DNA from: Rheinheimera pacifica
Lineage (GTDB): Bacteria; Pseudomonadota; Gammaproteobacteria; Enterobacterales; Alteromonadaceae
Assembly (NCBI RefSeq): GCF_024809855.1
Contig: NZ_JANUEM010000008.1
Coordinates: forward strand, 1-64,000
DNA length: 64,000 nucleotides
Reading direction: 5' to 3'
Below, piece by piece: positions 28,731 through 39,000 of this stretch. Under the pieces are notes generated by a model. That model had not been told where the DNA came from and did no database searches. It saw only the letters and a list, made by a program, of their open reading frames with translations. Within the stretch, counting starts at the first letter, position 1. Each line of letters opens with the position of its first letter. Position numbers and translations under genes: made by a program.

Positions 28731-29309
28731 TTAAAGCGCCGCAAAAGCCGGGTGATACTGCACCTGGCCGCTTTTGCCTTTAAGCGCGCCGGGTGTCAGC
28801 TCTAACAGCATAAAGGCGTTGTCCGGTGCCTGCCACGGGCAGCTAATATTGAACTGGCTGGCCGGAACAAAACCAAACCTGGGGTAGTACGCCGGATGCC
28901 CCAGCACTACTACTGCCGCAGCGCCCTGTTTTTTACATTGCTCCAACCCGGCCCGTACCAGCGCCGAACCTATGCCCTGATGCTGTAATACATTGCTTAC
29001 CGCCATGGGCGCTAAGGCCATTAACCGGGTTTGCGGTGCGTTATCCAGCGTAGCGGCAGAGAACAAAATATGGCCAACGAGCTTGCCGTGCTGCTCTGCT
29101 ACCAGCGCAATGCAATCGGCTGTCTGCTGGCGCAACGCCGTAATCAGGTGTACTTCAGCTTCATTATTAAATGCAGAGCGGGTGAGGCTGGCTACTGCCT
29201 CGTAGTCGGCCGGGGTTTCAGCGCGCACTGTAGTGTCATATCCCAGTGCATGCCAGGTACTGTTGCGGCGGCGTTGCAGAGTACGGCTGATATTGTACAG
29301 TAAGGTCAT
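28731..29309 (-). CDS. GNAT family N-acetyltransferase (YhbS-like)
   Basis: The fold is recognised from the N-terminal strand TTVRAETPADYEAVASLTRSAF, the acetyl-CoA loop VLQHQGIGSALVRAGLEQC (Q/RxxGxG/A) and the GHPAYYPRFGFVPASQF segment typical of YhbS/Eis-like acetyltransferases. The substrate is unknown. The true start is unsure: the ATG at 29309 gives 192 residues with a 25-residue non-conserved lead, and a GTG nearer the domain start is possible. The mobile palindrome at 28619-28713 lies just after its stop. Confidence 0.85.
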   Translation of the reverse strand: MTLLYNISRTLQRRRNSTWHALGYDTTVRAETPADYEAVASLTRSAFNNEAEVHLITALRQQTADCIALVAEQHGKLVGHILFSAATLDNAPQTRLMALAPMAVSNVLQHQGIGSALVRAGLEQCKKQGAAAVVVLGHPAYYPRFGFVPASQFNISCPWQAPDNAFMLLELTPGALKGKSGQVQYHPAFAAL

Positions 29310-29384
29310 ATCATGGGCCGGCAAAACAAAAGCGTGCAGCTAGTCTACCTGACTGGGATGGCTTCTCAAGTTAAATGTTAATAA

Positions 29385-30947
29385 CTAAATAGTGTTAACA
29401 GCCGTTTTTGCACTGCGCCATTTAATAATACTGAATAAAAACAGTAACAAACCGCATATTAACCACAACGGCTTATCGCCAAAACGGCTGTATGGGGTGG
29501 TGCCAGTGCTCAGGCGTAATTCGTCTTTTAACACTGCCTCGGTAAACTGCGGTACGGTGCCGCTGATATTACCGCTGGCATCAATGGTGGCTGTTACGCC
29601 GTTATTTGTTGCCCGCAATACAGGCCGGCCAAATTCCAGCGCCCGCATTTGGGCAATTTGCAAATGCTGGTGCGGCCCTATGCTGTCACCAAACCAGGCG
29701 TCATTGCTTACTGTTAGCAGCAGCTGTGTTGCGTCAGTCATATTGGCGGCTATCTGGGCTGGAAAGGCAATTTCAAAACAAATGGCGGGCAGCAAATGGT
29801 AGCTGTTAGCCACCAGATTCGGTTGCACATAAGCACCACGGGTAAAGGAGCTCATTGGTAAATCAAAAATAGGTGCCAGTTTGCGTAACAAGCTCTCTAA
29901 CGGTACAAACTCGCCTATTGGCAGTAAATGATGCTTGCTGTAGCGGTTGCCATGGCCGTAAAAGTAGTCGCCGTCGGTCGAGTCGGTATAGCGCTTACCC
30001 AGCACTATCAGGTTGTTCCAGGCTTGTTCAGTCTGGCTGTTGTAGTCAAGAATGCCGCTGATAACGGCGGTATTCTGATACAGCGCTGCACGGTTGAGGT
30101 TGTCCAGAAAATCCTGCGCTGCAGGTTCCAGCCGGGGAATAGCCGCTTCCGGCCAGATAACTAAATCGGCCTGAAAGTTTGGCCGTGTCATATCCATATA
30201 TTTAAGCATGGTGGGCCATTCTTGCTCCGGTGCCCAGCGTAAATCCTGTTTTATGTTGCCTTGCACCAGCGCGACAGACAGCTGTTTATTGCTGTATTGC
30301 CAGCCATTAAACGTTACCAGCTGCGGGCTTAGCACAAATAATAAACCGGCAATAAAGGCATAGCTGTAACGGCTGGCTGCGCGTTGCTGCGAAAAAAGCT
30401 GGGCCAGCGCGGCAGCAGAAAACACCAGCAAAAAGCTGATGCCGGTTTCGCCAATCAGCGGGGCAAAGTCACGCAGGCCATGGCTGGTTTGGCTGTAGCC
30501 CATAGACAACCAGGGGAAACCGGTAAATACCCAGCTACGCAGCCATTCTGTGATTGTCCAGCAAGCGGCAAATAACAGTGGTGTAAACGCCGGGCGTTGC
30601 AATTTATAACTAAGCAGGCTTGCCAGTGCCGGAAATAACGCCAGATAACTAACCAGCAGGGCCATCAGCCCCAGGCTGCCAGCCAGTGGTAAGCCACCGA
30701 ATTGATCAATACTGACATGCACCCAACTGATGCCAACACCAAACCAGCCCAGGCCAAAACTAAAGCCGCTTAGTGCAGCCTGTTTTGCTGTTGTTGCCCG
30801 CTGCAGTAAAAATACCAGCAATGCCAGGCTAAGCAGTGGTAGCCACCATAGTGTGTATGGGGCAAAGGCCAGAGTGGTAAGCCCACCGGCTGCAATCAGC
30901 AACAGATGGGACAGGGCCGGTTGTAACTTGGCGATTACAGCACGCAA
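29385..30947 (-). CDS. lnt: Apolipoprotein N-acyltransferase Lnt
   Basis: Lnt adds the third acyl chain to the N-terminal cysteine of lipoproteins at the periplasmic face of the inner membrane. About seven N-terminal membrane helices precede a nitrilase-type domain (about 220-480) that contains the catalytic triad: Glu in VIWPEAAIP, Lys in YSKHHLLPIGEFVPLE and Cys in LLPAICFEIAFP. A last membrane helix ends the protein (LWLICGLLLFLFSII). The 520-residue length is normal. It starts 5 bp after corC. Confidence 0.97.
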   Translation of the reverse strand: MRAVIAKLQPALSHLLLIAAGGLTTLAFAPYTLWWLPLLSLALLVFLLQRATTAKQAALSGFSFGLGWFGVGISWVHVSIDQFGGLPLAGSLGLMALLVSYLALFPALASLLSYKLQRPAFTPLLFAACWTITEWLRSWVFTGFPWLSMGYSQTSHGLRDFAPLIGETGISFLLVFSAAALAQLFSQQRAASRYSYAFIAGLLFVLSPQLVTFNGWQYSNKQLSVALVQGNIKQDLRWAPEQEWPTMLKYMDMTRPNFQADLVIWPEAAIPRLEPAAQDFLDNLNRAALYQNTAVISGILDYNSQTEQAWNNLIVLGKRYTDSTDGDYFYGHGNRYSKHHLLPIGEFVPLESLLRKLAPIFDLPMSSFTRGAYVQPNLVANSYHLLPAICFEIAFPAQIAANMTDATQLLLTVSNDAWFGDSIGPHQHLQIAQMRALEFGRPVLRATNNGVTATIDASGNISGTVPQFTEAVLKDELRLSTGTTPYSRFGDKPLWLICGLLLFLFSIIKWRSAKTAVNTI

Positions 30948-30952
30948 GATAG

Positions 30953-31825
30953 TTAGTTTTCCTCTGTCTCGGCAGGTTCTTTAGCGCGGATCACTTGCAG
31001 CTGCACCAAACGGCGGCTGTTCGCTTTACTGACCTTAAAGGTTAGCCCTTCAAGCTCGATGCTTTCACCTTTAGCCGGCATATGGCCAAAGGCATGCAGC
31101 ACTATGCCGCCTATGGTGTCAGCATCTTCTTCATCAAAGGTGGTGTTGAAGGATTCGTTAAACTCATCCAGCGGTGTTAAGGCACTCACCTGAAACACCC
31201 GCGATGCCATTTTCTTGATGTCGTTTTCTTCTTCATCGTCGTGCTCATCTTCAATTTCGCCGACAATTTGCTCCAGAATATCTTCAATGGTTACCAGGCC
31301 GGAGACACCGCCATATTCATCAACCACCACCGCCATATGGTAGCGTTTCTGGCGGAATTCTTTTAGCAACGCATCAACCCGCTTACTCTCGGGGATAATC
31401 ACTGCCGGGCGCAGTAAATCGCGCAGGTGCCAGTTGTTAACATTAGGGTCCAGTGCATACTGCAACAGGTCTTTTACCAGTAGTATGCCTTCAATATGGT
31501 CTTTGTCTTCATTAACGACAGGATAACGGCTGTGATTGTTTTCCATCAGAATGGGCAGCATATCAGCGACGGAGTCGTCAATATCAATGGTGGCCATTTG
31601 TGAGCGCGGTACCATAATGTCACGGGCCCGCATACTGGAAACATCCAGCACACCGTCCAGCATGCTTTTGGTATCGGTATCGATCAGGTTGCGTGTTTGC
31701 GCTTCGCTGATGATGTCTTGTAAGTCAGATATATCTTGTGGTTCTGCACTGAAGATACTGGCGATCCGATCTAACCAGGATTTGCCGGCAGAACCGCGAC
31801 TAGAGTGGGGATTGTCGTCACTCAT
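30953..31825 (-). CDS. corC: CorC/YbeX family transporter-associated protein with CBS domains
   Basis: The 290-residue protein has two CBS domains (about 65-190, with [13 protein letters not shown] and [29 protein letters not shown]) and a C-terminal CorC_HlyC domain (about 205-280). It corresponds to YbeX, placed between ybeY and lnt. CorC proteins are associated with Mg2+/Co2+ efflux, and recent work on E. coli YbeX points to a role in ribosome metabolism. There are no membrane segments in this member. Confidence 0.94.
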   Translation of the reverse strand: MSDDNPHSSRGSAGKSWLDRIASIFSAEPQDISDLQDIISEAQTRNLIDTDTKSMLDGVLDVSSMRARDIMVPRSQMATIDIDDSVADMLPILMENNHSRYPVVNEDKDHIEGILLVKDLLQYALDPNVNNWHLRDLLRPAVIIPESKRVDALLKEFRQKRYHMAVVVDEYGGVSGLVTIEDILEQIVGEIEDEHDDEEENDIKKMASRVFQVSALTPLDEFNESFNTTFDEEDADTIGGIVLHAFGHMPAKGESIELEGLTFKVSKANSRRLVQLQVIRAKEPAETEEN

Positions 31826-31858
31826 GGGTGAACTGTTGCTCCAAAAAACAAAAAAATC

Positions 31859-32320
31859 CTATTCGTTATCCAACAAATAGGGGTTATTAATGCCAAGTTG
31901 TTGCAATATGGTCACTTCTTCGGCTTCCATTTGCTCGGCATCGTCGTCATTTATATGGTCAAAGCCCAATAAATGCAAGCATCCGTGTATTACCATATGC
32001 GCCCAGTGCGCCTGCAGGCTCTTATGTTGCTCTGCGGCTTCTGCGGCAACAACCGGGGCGCATATCACTAAATCACCCAATAGCGGCAGCTCAATACCCG
32101 GCGGGCACTGAAACGGAAAGCTCAGCACATTAGTGGGTTTATCTTTGCTGCGATAATCAAAATTCAGTTGCTGGCTTTCGGCCTGATCAACAATTCGCAC
32201 TGTGACTTCAGCTTCGGTCTGAAACGGTAGTATGGCCGCATTCAGCCATTGCTGTACCTGGGCTTCGCTGGGTAAATTGTCTGCTGTGCTGGCCAGCTGT
32301 AAATCGAGAGTAATTGCCAT
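31859..32320 (-). CDS. ybeY: Endoribonuclease YbeY (rRNA maturation factor)
   Basis: YbeY is a metal-dependent RNase needed for 16S rRNA 3'-end maturation and ribosome quality control. The zinc-binding H3XH5XH motif is visible as [15 protein letters not shown] near residues 115-130, and the preceding [13 protein letters not shown] is the other conserved block. At 153 residues it matches the family. Its start abuts the ybeZ stop, giving the conserved ybeZ-ybeY pair. Confidence 0.97.
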   Translation of the reverse strand: MAITLDLQLASTADNLPSEAQVQQWLNAAILPFQTEAEVTVRIVDQAESQQLNFDYRSKDKPTNVLSFPFQCPPGIELPLLGDLVICAPVVAAEAAEQHKSLQAHWAHMVIHGCLHLLGFDHINDDDAEQMEAEEVTILQQLGINNPYLLDNE

Positions 32321-33324
32321 TATTGGCCTTTAGCGGCGTTATCTGCCGCTGCTTTTGCTGCTTCAAATGCTTCATACGCCATAACAATGCGCTGCACTAT
32401 AGGATGGCGCACCACGTCTTTGGCGGTAAAGTGGTTAAAGCTGATTTCGTCTACATCGCTAAGCACATCAATGGCATGTTTTAAGCCGGAATACTGGCCA
32501 CGGGGTAAATCTACCTGGGTAATGTCGCCGGTGATCACCGCTTTGGAGCTAAAGCCAATACGGGTTAAAAACATTTTCATCTGTTCAACCGTGGTGTTCT
32601 GGCTTTCATCAAGAATAATAAAGGCGTCGTTCAGGGTGCGGCCGCGCATATACGCCAGTGGCGCAATTTCAATAATGCCGCGCTCCAGGTACTTTTCAAC
32701 TTTTTCAAAGCCGAGCATTTCAAACAGGGCGTCGTACAAAGGGCGCAGGTACGGGTCAACTTTCTGAGCTAAGTCGCCGGGTAAAAAGCCCAGTTTTTCA
32801 CCGGCCTCTACTGCCGGGCGCGTTAAAATGATACGCCGTACCAGATTACGCTCCAGCGCATCGACGGCACAGGCTACGGCCAAATAGGTTTTACCGGTAC
32901 CAGCCGGGCCAATGCCAAAGCAGACATCATGCTTAAGCACATTACCAACATAAGCTGCCTGATTCGGGTTGCGCGGTTTGATCAGGCCTTTTTTGGTTTT
33001 CAGGCTAAAATCACGCGGCTCGCCGTCGTGTTGCTGGTACTGAATATCGTAGTTTTCGCTGATCAGCAAATGCACCTGCTCGGGGGTTAACTCTGCCGTT
33101 GGCAGCGCCGTGGCGGCATACAACTGCTGCAGTACATCTAAAGCTGCTGCAACGTTATCGGCCGGGCCAGCTATTTTCAGCTGGTTGTCGCGTTGGCTGA
33201 TATCTACCAGTAAACGGCGTTCAACGTGCTTTAAGTTATCGTCAAACGGGCCACATAACAGCGTTAACCGCCGGTTGTCAGCACCTTCCAGCGTTAAATC
33301 TGCAGTATGTAAAGTTGTGCTCAA
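32320..33324 (-). CDS. ybeZ: PhoH-like ATPase YbeZ
   Basis: YbeZ is a PhoH-family nucleotide hydrolase that partners YbeY. The Walker A motif [11 protein letters not shown] lies near residue 140, the Walker B region is [12 protein letters not shown], and [13 protein letters not shown] is the family's third motif. The N-terminal about 100 residues hold the KH-like region seen in this family. It has 334 residues and lies between miaB and ybeY, as in E. coli. Confidence 0.96.
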   Translation of the reverse strand: MSTTLHTADLTLEGADNRRLTLLCGPFDDNLKHVERRLLVDISQRDNQLKIAGPADNVAAALDVLQQLYAATALPTAELTPEQVHLLISENYDIQYQQHDGEPRDFSLKTKKGLIKPRNPNQAAYVGNVLKHDVCFGIGPAGTGKTYLAVACAVDALERNLVRRIILTRPAVEAGEKLGFLPGDLAQKVDPYLRPLYDALFEMLGFEKVEKYLERGIIEIAPLAYMRGRTLNDAFIILDESQNTTVEQMKMFLTRIGFSSKAVITGDITQVDLPRGQYSGLKHAIDVLSDVDEISFNHFTAKDVVRHPIVQRIVMAYEAFEAAKAAADNAAKGQ

Positions 33325-33370
33325 ATGCCTGCCTCAGTGTAGAAGGGGGCAATTAATGCCCCCGGATCAG

Positions 33371-34804
33371 TTAAGGTGTAAAAGTGGTTACGCCAAGTGC
33401 GTCTGCTGCAGGTACGGCTTTTTGCCGTGCCAGAATTTGCTGCGGCGCTACTTCACGGCGCAGACCCATATCCTGCTCAGTGCGGATTAGCGTACCACGC
33501 AATGAATTACTGAATACATCAGTAATTTTTACATCGACAAAGCAGCCTATCATGTCTGGTGAGCCTTCAAAATTCACCACTCGGTTATTTTCTGTACGGC
33601 CGGTCAGTTCCATAATATCTTTTTTCGACGGCCCTTCTACCAGAATACGTTGCTCGGTGCCAAGCATACCGCGGGCAATTTTCAGTGCCTGCTGGTTAAT
33701 GCGGTCTTGCAGAATATACAGCCGTTGTTTTTTCGCTTCTTCGCTGACGTCGTCCGGCAAGTCTGCTGCCGGTGTGCCAGGCCGGGCACTGTAAATAAAG
33801 CTGAAACTCATATCAAAATTGATTGCGGCAATTAAGTCCATGGTGGCCTGAAAGTCGGCATCGTCTTCACCGGGGAAGCCGATAATAAAATCAGATGACA
33901 TGCTTAAATTCGGCCGAATTTTCTTCAGCTTACGAATTTGCGATTTATATTCCAGCGCGGTGTGGCCGCGTTTCATCAGGTTCAGGATACGATCTGAACC
34001 GCTTTGTACCGGCAGGTGCAGGTGATCAACCAGCTCGGGTACGTCGCGGTATACTTCGATAATATCGTCAGTAAATTCTACCGGGTGCGAGGTGGTGTAA
34101 CGAATACGGTCAATGCCATCAATCGCGGCGACTAAACGCAGTAATTCTGAGAAATGACAGATAGTGCCGTCAAACTTTTCGCCGCGGTAGCCGTTAACGT
34201 TTTGCCCCAGCAGGTTAACTTCACGCACGCCTTGTTCGGCTAACTGGGCAATTTCAAACAACACATCATCCAGCGGCCGGCTGACTTCTTCACCGCGGGT
34301 ATATGGCACCACGCAGAAGGTACAGTATTTTGAGCAACCTTCCATTACCGACACAAAGGCGGTTGGGCCATCGGCTTTAGGCTCGGGCAGGCGGTCGAAT
34401 TTTTCAATTTCCGGGAAAGAGACATCCACTACCGGCGATTTGTTACCGCGCACGGCGTTGATCATTTCCGGCAGCCGGTGCAGGGTTTGCGGGCCAAAGA
34501 CGATATCAACATAAGGCGCACGCTCACGAATAGATGCGCCTTCCTGTGAGGCTACACAGCCACCGACACCAATCACTAAATCAGGGTTTTTCTCCTTCAG
34601 TGGACGCCAGCGACCCAACTGATGGAATACTTTTTCCTGCGCTTTTTCGCGGATTGAACAGGTGTTTAGCAGAATAACATCTGCGTCTTCTGCCTCTTCG
34701 GTCAGCGTATAGCCGTGGGTAGCATCCAGCAGGTCGGCCATTTTGGATGAATCGTATTCGTTCATCTGGCAGCCCCAGGTTTTAATGTGCAGTTTTTTGC
34801 CCAT
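33371..34804 (-). CDS. miaB: tRNA-2-methylthio-N6-dimethylallyladenosine synthase MiaB
   Basis: MiaB is a methylthiotransferase that adds the 2-methylthio group to i6A37 in tRNAs reading UNN codons. The N-terminal cluster-binding domain has GCQMN, NTCSIRE and GGCVAS cysteines, the radical-SAM motif is CSKYCTFC, and the C-terminal TRAM domain follows at about 375-445. The 477-residue length is normal. It is the first gene of the miaB-ybeZ-ybeY-corC-lnt operon, and an unusual palindromic element lies in its 304-bp upstream gap. Confidence 0.97.
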   Translation of the reverse strand: MGKKLHIKTWGCQMNEYDSSKMADLLDATHGYTLTEEAEDADVILLNTCSIREKAQEKVFHQLGRWRPLKEKNPDLVIGVGGCVASQEGASIRERAPYVDIVFGPQTLHRLPEMINAVRGNKSPVVDVSFPEIEKFDRLPEPKADGPTAFVSVMEGCSKYCTFCVVPYTRGEEVSRPLDDVLFEIAQLAEQGVREVNLLGQNVNGYRGEKFDGTICHFSELLRLVAAIDGIDRIRYTTSHPVEFTDDIIEVYRDVPELVDHLHLPVQSGSDRILNLMKRGHTALEYKSQIRKLKKIRPNLSMSSDFIIGFPGEDDADFQATMDLIAAINFDMSFSFIYSARPGTPAADLPDDVSEEAKKQRLYILQDRINQQALKIARGMLGTEQRILVEGPSKKDIMELTGRTENNRVVNFEGSPDMIGCFVDVKITDVFSNSLRGTLIRTEQDMGLRREVAPQQILARQKAVPAADALGVTTFTP

Positions 34805-35108
34805 TGTGTGTCGTTACCTGTATTGTCACTTGGAAAAAAGGGAGCGTATTTTAGCCTGTTCGGGCCCGTGTTGCCAGCGCTTGCTTAAAATGGCTGCTTC
34901 GAAGTAGGGCAGAGATCGGTTTACCCACGTCAACGCGCCGTAAACCCATCCGTGGGGGCTCGACTATAAACTTCATCCATGAAGTTTATCCTGCGGACCA
35001 GCAGAGCTGTTCAAATTCGCTCCCGGCGAATTTGTCAGCATCCATGCCTTCAACGGTTGACTTAGAGTAAACCGATCGCTGCCTGTTCATAGTGAGTTGG
35101 CAGAATCG
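34805..35108. other. Intergenic region of 304 bp upstream of miaB
   Basis: The gap between the DMT transporter gene and miaB (both leftward) holds the long MITE-like element at 34914-35077. The remaining 109 bp immediately upstream of miaB should contain its promoter, but no confident -35/-10 pair was picked out by eye. No coding sequence was seen. Confidence 0.7.
34914..35077. repeat. MITE-like palindromic element, long copy with two internal hairpins
   Basis: Terminal 13-bp inverted repeats GATCGGTTTACCC and GAGTAAACCGATC (one mismatch) bound 164 bp. Read on the minus strand its first 40 bp match the left end of the element at 28619, and its last about 50 bp match that element's right end, while an extra block of about 65-70 bp sits between them. 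That block has two strong palindromes, 34966-34989 (11-bp arms, 2-base loop) and 35012-35034 (9-bp arms CAAATTCGC/GCGAATTTG). There is no coding potential. Confidence 0.85.
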
Positions 35109-35954
35109 CTATAACAGCCTTTGCCGGGTTGTAATATAACCGGCGTAGAAAATCACCAGTACACCAGCAAACCAGGCCATGGTTACCGGCTCCTGCCAGA
35201 ACAGATAACCAAATAAACCGGCAAAAATTACGCTGCTGTATGTCCACATACCAATATCACTGGCTGGCGCCACGGCATAAGCGCGCGTCATTGCCAGTTG
35301 GCCAATGGCCGCCAGCACGCCCATACCAATAAATGCCAGCCATACTTCATTGTTTAGCGGCTGCCAGTAAAATGGCAGCGGCACAGCTGATAAAATGGCG
35401 GTGAGTAGCGAAAAGTAAAACACAATACGCACCGCCGGTTCGGTATCAGACATATAACGGATAGTGGTTTTGGTCACGGCCACCAGTACCGCAGATATCA
35501 GCGCTACCAGCATAATGACATCAACAGTGCCGGCGGTGCCGGGCAGCGCCAGCATGACACCAACAAAGCCCAGTACTATGGCAAACAGTGTCAGGCGGCT
35601 GGGACGCTCTTTTAACCAAAACCGGGCAATAATGGGAACAATAAAGGGCGAGAGCAATAATACCAGCATACCTTGCGCCAGTGGCAGGCGCGCCAGCACA
35701 TAGAAAAAGCAGTACATTGAGATAAGCCCGGTTAACGCGCGGCTAAGGTGCAGGTACCAGCGTTGGGTTTTTAGCAGGCTGAAGCCGTGTTTGTACAAAA
35801 ATGGCAGCATTAGCAGCAAGGCGAAAAAGTTGCGGAAAAATACCACCTGCACTTCAGATGCGGTGCCACTGGTAAATTTAACTACAGCGCCAATACCCGC
35901 AAAGCAGGCTTCGGCCAGCAGCAGTAGTAAGGCTCCTTTGGCTAACGGCGACAA
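35109..35954 (-). CDS. DMT superfamily transporter (EamA family)
   Basis: The 281-residue protein has ten predicted membrane helices arranged as two EamA repeats (about 5-135 and 145-278). Recognisable features are FRNFFALLLMLPFLYKHG in repeat 1 and YSSVIFAGLFGYLFWQEPVTMAWFAGVLVIFYAG in repeat 2. Such proteins export or import small metabolites; the substrate cannot be predicted. The mobile palindrome lies just downstream of its stop. Confidence 0.92.
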   Translation of the reverse strand: MSPLAKGALLLLLAEACFAGIGAVVKFTSGTASEVQVVFFRNFFALLLMLPFLYKHGFSLLKTQRWYLHLSRALTGLISMYCFFYVLARLPLAQGMLVLLLSPFIVPIIARFWLKERPSRLTLFAIVLGFVGVMLALPGTAGTVDVIMLVALISAVLVAVTKTTIRYMSDTEPAVRIVFYFSLLTAILSAVPLPFYWQPLNNEVWLAFIGMGVLAAIGQLAMTRAYAVAPASDIGMWTYSSVIFAGLFGYLFWQEPVTMAWFAGVLVIFYAGYITTRQRLL

Positions 35955-36064
35955 TATAACAGCCTGCAGCGTGGGTAATAAGGCTGCTTAGTATACCAGA
36001 GCCGGTAGCAGCTAATGCAGCTAACGGCAGAATATATCGCAGTACAGCAGCGGCCTGGCGTTTG

Positions 36065-39000
36065 TTACAGCTCGGTTTGTAAAAATACCGGAATATCGGC
36101 TGCTGGCATCGGTTTGGCGAATAAATATCCCTGGATCAGGTAGCACTGGCGGCGGTTGAAAAACGCCAGTTGTTGCTCGGTTTCTACGCCTTCTGCTACA
36201 CAGTACATGCCAAGGCTGTTGGCCATACTGAGCATGGCTTCAATAATGGTTTCATCACTGCTGTCTATGCCGATATCCTGTACAAAGCTACGGTCAATTT
36301 TAATGCCGTCAATTGGCAGTTCTTTCAGATACTTCAGTGACGAGTAGCCGGTACCAAAGTCATCCAGCGCCAGTTGCACGCCCAATTCGCTAAGCGCCAG
36401 CATGGTATCAATAGCACTTTGATGGTCGCGCATCAGCGCGCTTTCGGTAACTTCAAACCGCAGGCAACTGGCAGGTATCTGATATTTCTGTAACAGAAAC
36501 CGGGTATGTTCTACCAGCGCAGGTTGTTCCAGATGCTGGGTAGATAAATTAACCGACAAATACAGCTGATAGCCATTCTGATGCCACTGTTGTAAGTCGC
36601 TCAGGGCCCGCTCCAGTAACTGATGCGTCATATTAATAATAAGCCGCAGTTCTTCAGCCAGCGGAATAAACTCGGCAGGAGAAATTAACCCTTCGCTGCT
36701 TTGCCAGCGGATCAACACTTCTGCGCCAACTACCTGGCGGGTTTGGCTATTAACGATGGGCTGATAAAAGTTAACAAACTCATCTTGTTGCAATGCTTTG
36801 CGTAAACGGGTTTCCCGTGCCAGCCGCATATGGGCTTTTTCGTTCATTTCGGCGGTAAAAAACTGGAAGTTATTACGCCCGGCCTCTTTGGCATGGTACA
36901 TCGCCACATCAGCATGTTTTAGTAGTTCGATAGCATTGATGGCGTCGTCGGGGTATATCGCAATACCAACACTGGGCGACACACCAACGGTATGAGTACC
37001 TAACTGCATCGGCTCACTGACAACGGTTAGCATCTTACGGGCAACATGGCTGATATTGTCGGTGGTTTTATAACCTTCAAGCAGCACAATAAACTCGTCG
37101 CCGCCTAAGCGGGCTACGGTATCGCTGTCTCGTAGTGTCAGGGTTAAACGCCGGGCGACTTCTTTTAACAGTAAATCGCCGACATCATGGCCGAGTGAGT
37201 CATTAATTTGCTTAAATTTGTCCAGATCAATAAAGCACAGTGCCAGTGATCTTTTATCACGCTTGGCCTGATCAATGCCGTGGTAGATACGGTCCATTAA
37301 TAAAGCCCGGTTGGGCAGACCGGTCAGGGCATCATAGTTAGCCAGGTAACGCAGTTCATCTTCAGCTATTTTTTGTGCAGTAATGTCGGTAAATACGAGT
37401 ACAAAAAATGCCAGTTCCTGCTGTTCGCCAATGGCACTGATGTTGATCAGCGTAGGGCGTTCACGGCCATCCGGGGTAATAACCAGCTCTTCGCCCTGCC
37501 AGTGCTGGCCTGGCCTCATTTCTTTTAACAGCTTGGTGTAAAACCGCCGCCGTACCAGGCTAATACCCAGATGGTGGGTACGCGGTTGGTCAAGATATTG
37601 CTCTACACTGCCAAAAGCATCGGCAAAAGACTGATTGGCGGCTTTGACCCGCTGGCTGTCGTCCAGAATAACTACCCAGTCGCGGGTTTGCTGGAAGGCT
37701 TCACCAAATAGCCGGGCCTTTTCCTGGTTGGCGCGGGTTTCAGTGATGTTGCTAAAAGTACCTATTACTTTGCTTACGCTGTTGTCGGTGTCATGTTCAG
37801 TTGCTTTACCCTGATCGCGAAACCATAGCCAGTTACCGCTTTGGTGTTGCATACGGTAGGTAAAATCAAAACCTTGCTCAGGTTGTTGTAAAAAGCGGGC
37901 CCACTGGGTGCAGAAGCCATCTCTGTCGTCTGGGTGGATCAATGTCTGGTGCTGCTGCAGTGTTAGGGGGTTCATGCTTTCACTGTAGCCGAGCATAGTA
38001 TGAATGCGGGACGCGAACAGCAGGTTAGTGTCGGCTTGCCATTCCCAGGCCCCGCTGTTTACCGACGCCAGAGCTTGTTTTAAGCGCTGTTCACTTTGCA
38101 GGGCTTTGCTATGTATGCTGCGTAGCAGCGCATGTTGATGGCGGCGCAGCCGGTATACTTTATACAACAATAGTGCCAGTAGGGCCGCGTAGCTTAGCAA
38201 TGCCCAGCCGGACAACCAGAACGCGGGTTTTATGTGTAAATGAATTTTTGCCGGTGCGCTTTCCGCGCCGCTTTCAGGAGAAATAGCCACTACGTTAAAG
38301 GTGTAATCGCCACTGCTTAGCTGCGGAAAAATAACGCTGTTGCCGCGCTGTGGTGGGTAATTGATATTTTGTTTGCCGTCCAGCCAGTAGCGATAACGCA
38401 TTTTGTGTTGGTTGCTGAAATTCATCGCGCTAAATTGCAGCGTGATGCCAAGATCTTTGTGCGACAGCGTAAAATGACGCTCATTTAAATTGGTATTGAC
38501 CGGCTTAAAATTGCCAGACAGTAAACTGAGGCTGGTAATAATAACGCTTGGTTCGCTACTTTGTTCCTGCAACCGCATTGTATCTACCAGTGTTACACCG
38601 CGCATACTGCCAAAGGCAAGCCTGCCATCAGCAAGTGTGGTTACTGCGCCGCCGTTATATTCATGGGTATAAATACCATCGTCACGGGTGAAAAACTCAA
38701 TTTGCAGACTTGTGGTATCAAGCCGGGCCAGGCCATAGTGGCTGGAAAACCAGATGTCGTCATGCGCATCTAACTGCAGGTTGTATACGGCATCGGATAG
38801 CAGGCTGTCATCTACACTGTAATAGTGCGCCAACTCCAGTGTGTCTGCGGCAAAACCCAGCAAGCCTATGCCTGACATACTGATCCACAACCGGCCTTGT
38901 TTATCCTGCAACATAGAATTGGCAATACGGCCCAGCATAGGCTGGTAGGCAGGGGCCTGGTAGATCAGGCGTTGGCTGTTATCCTGAGGTTGCCATAACC

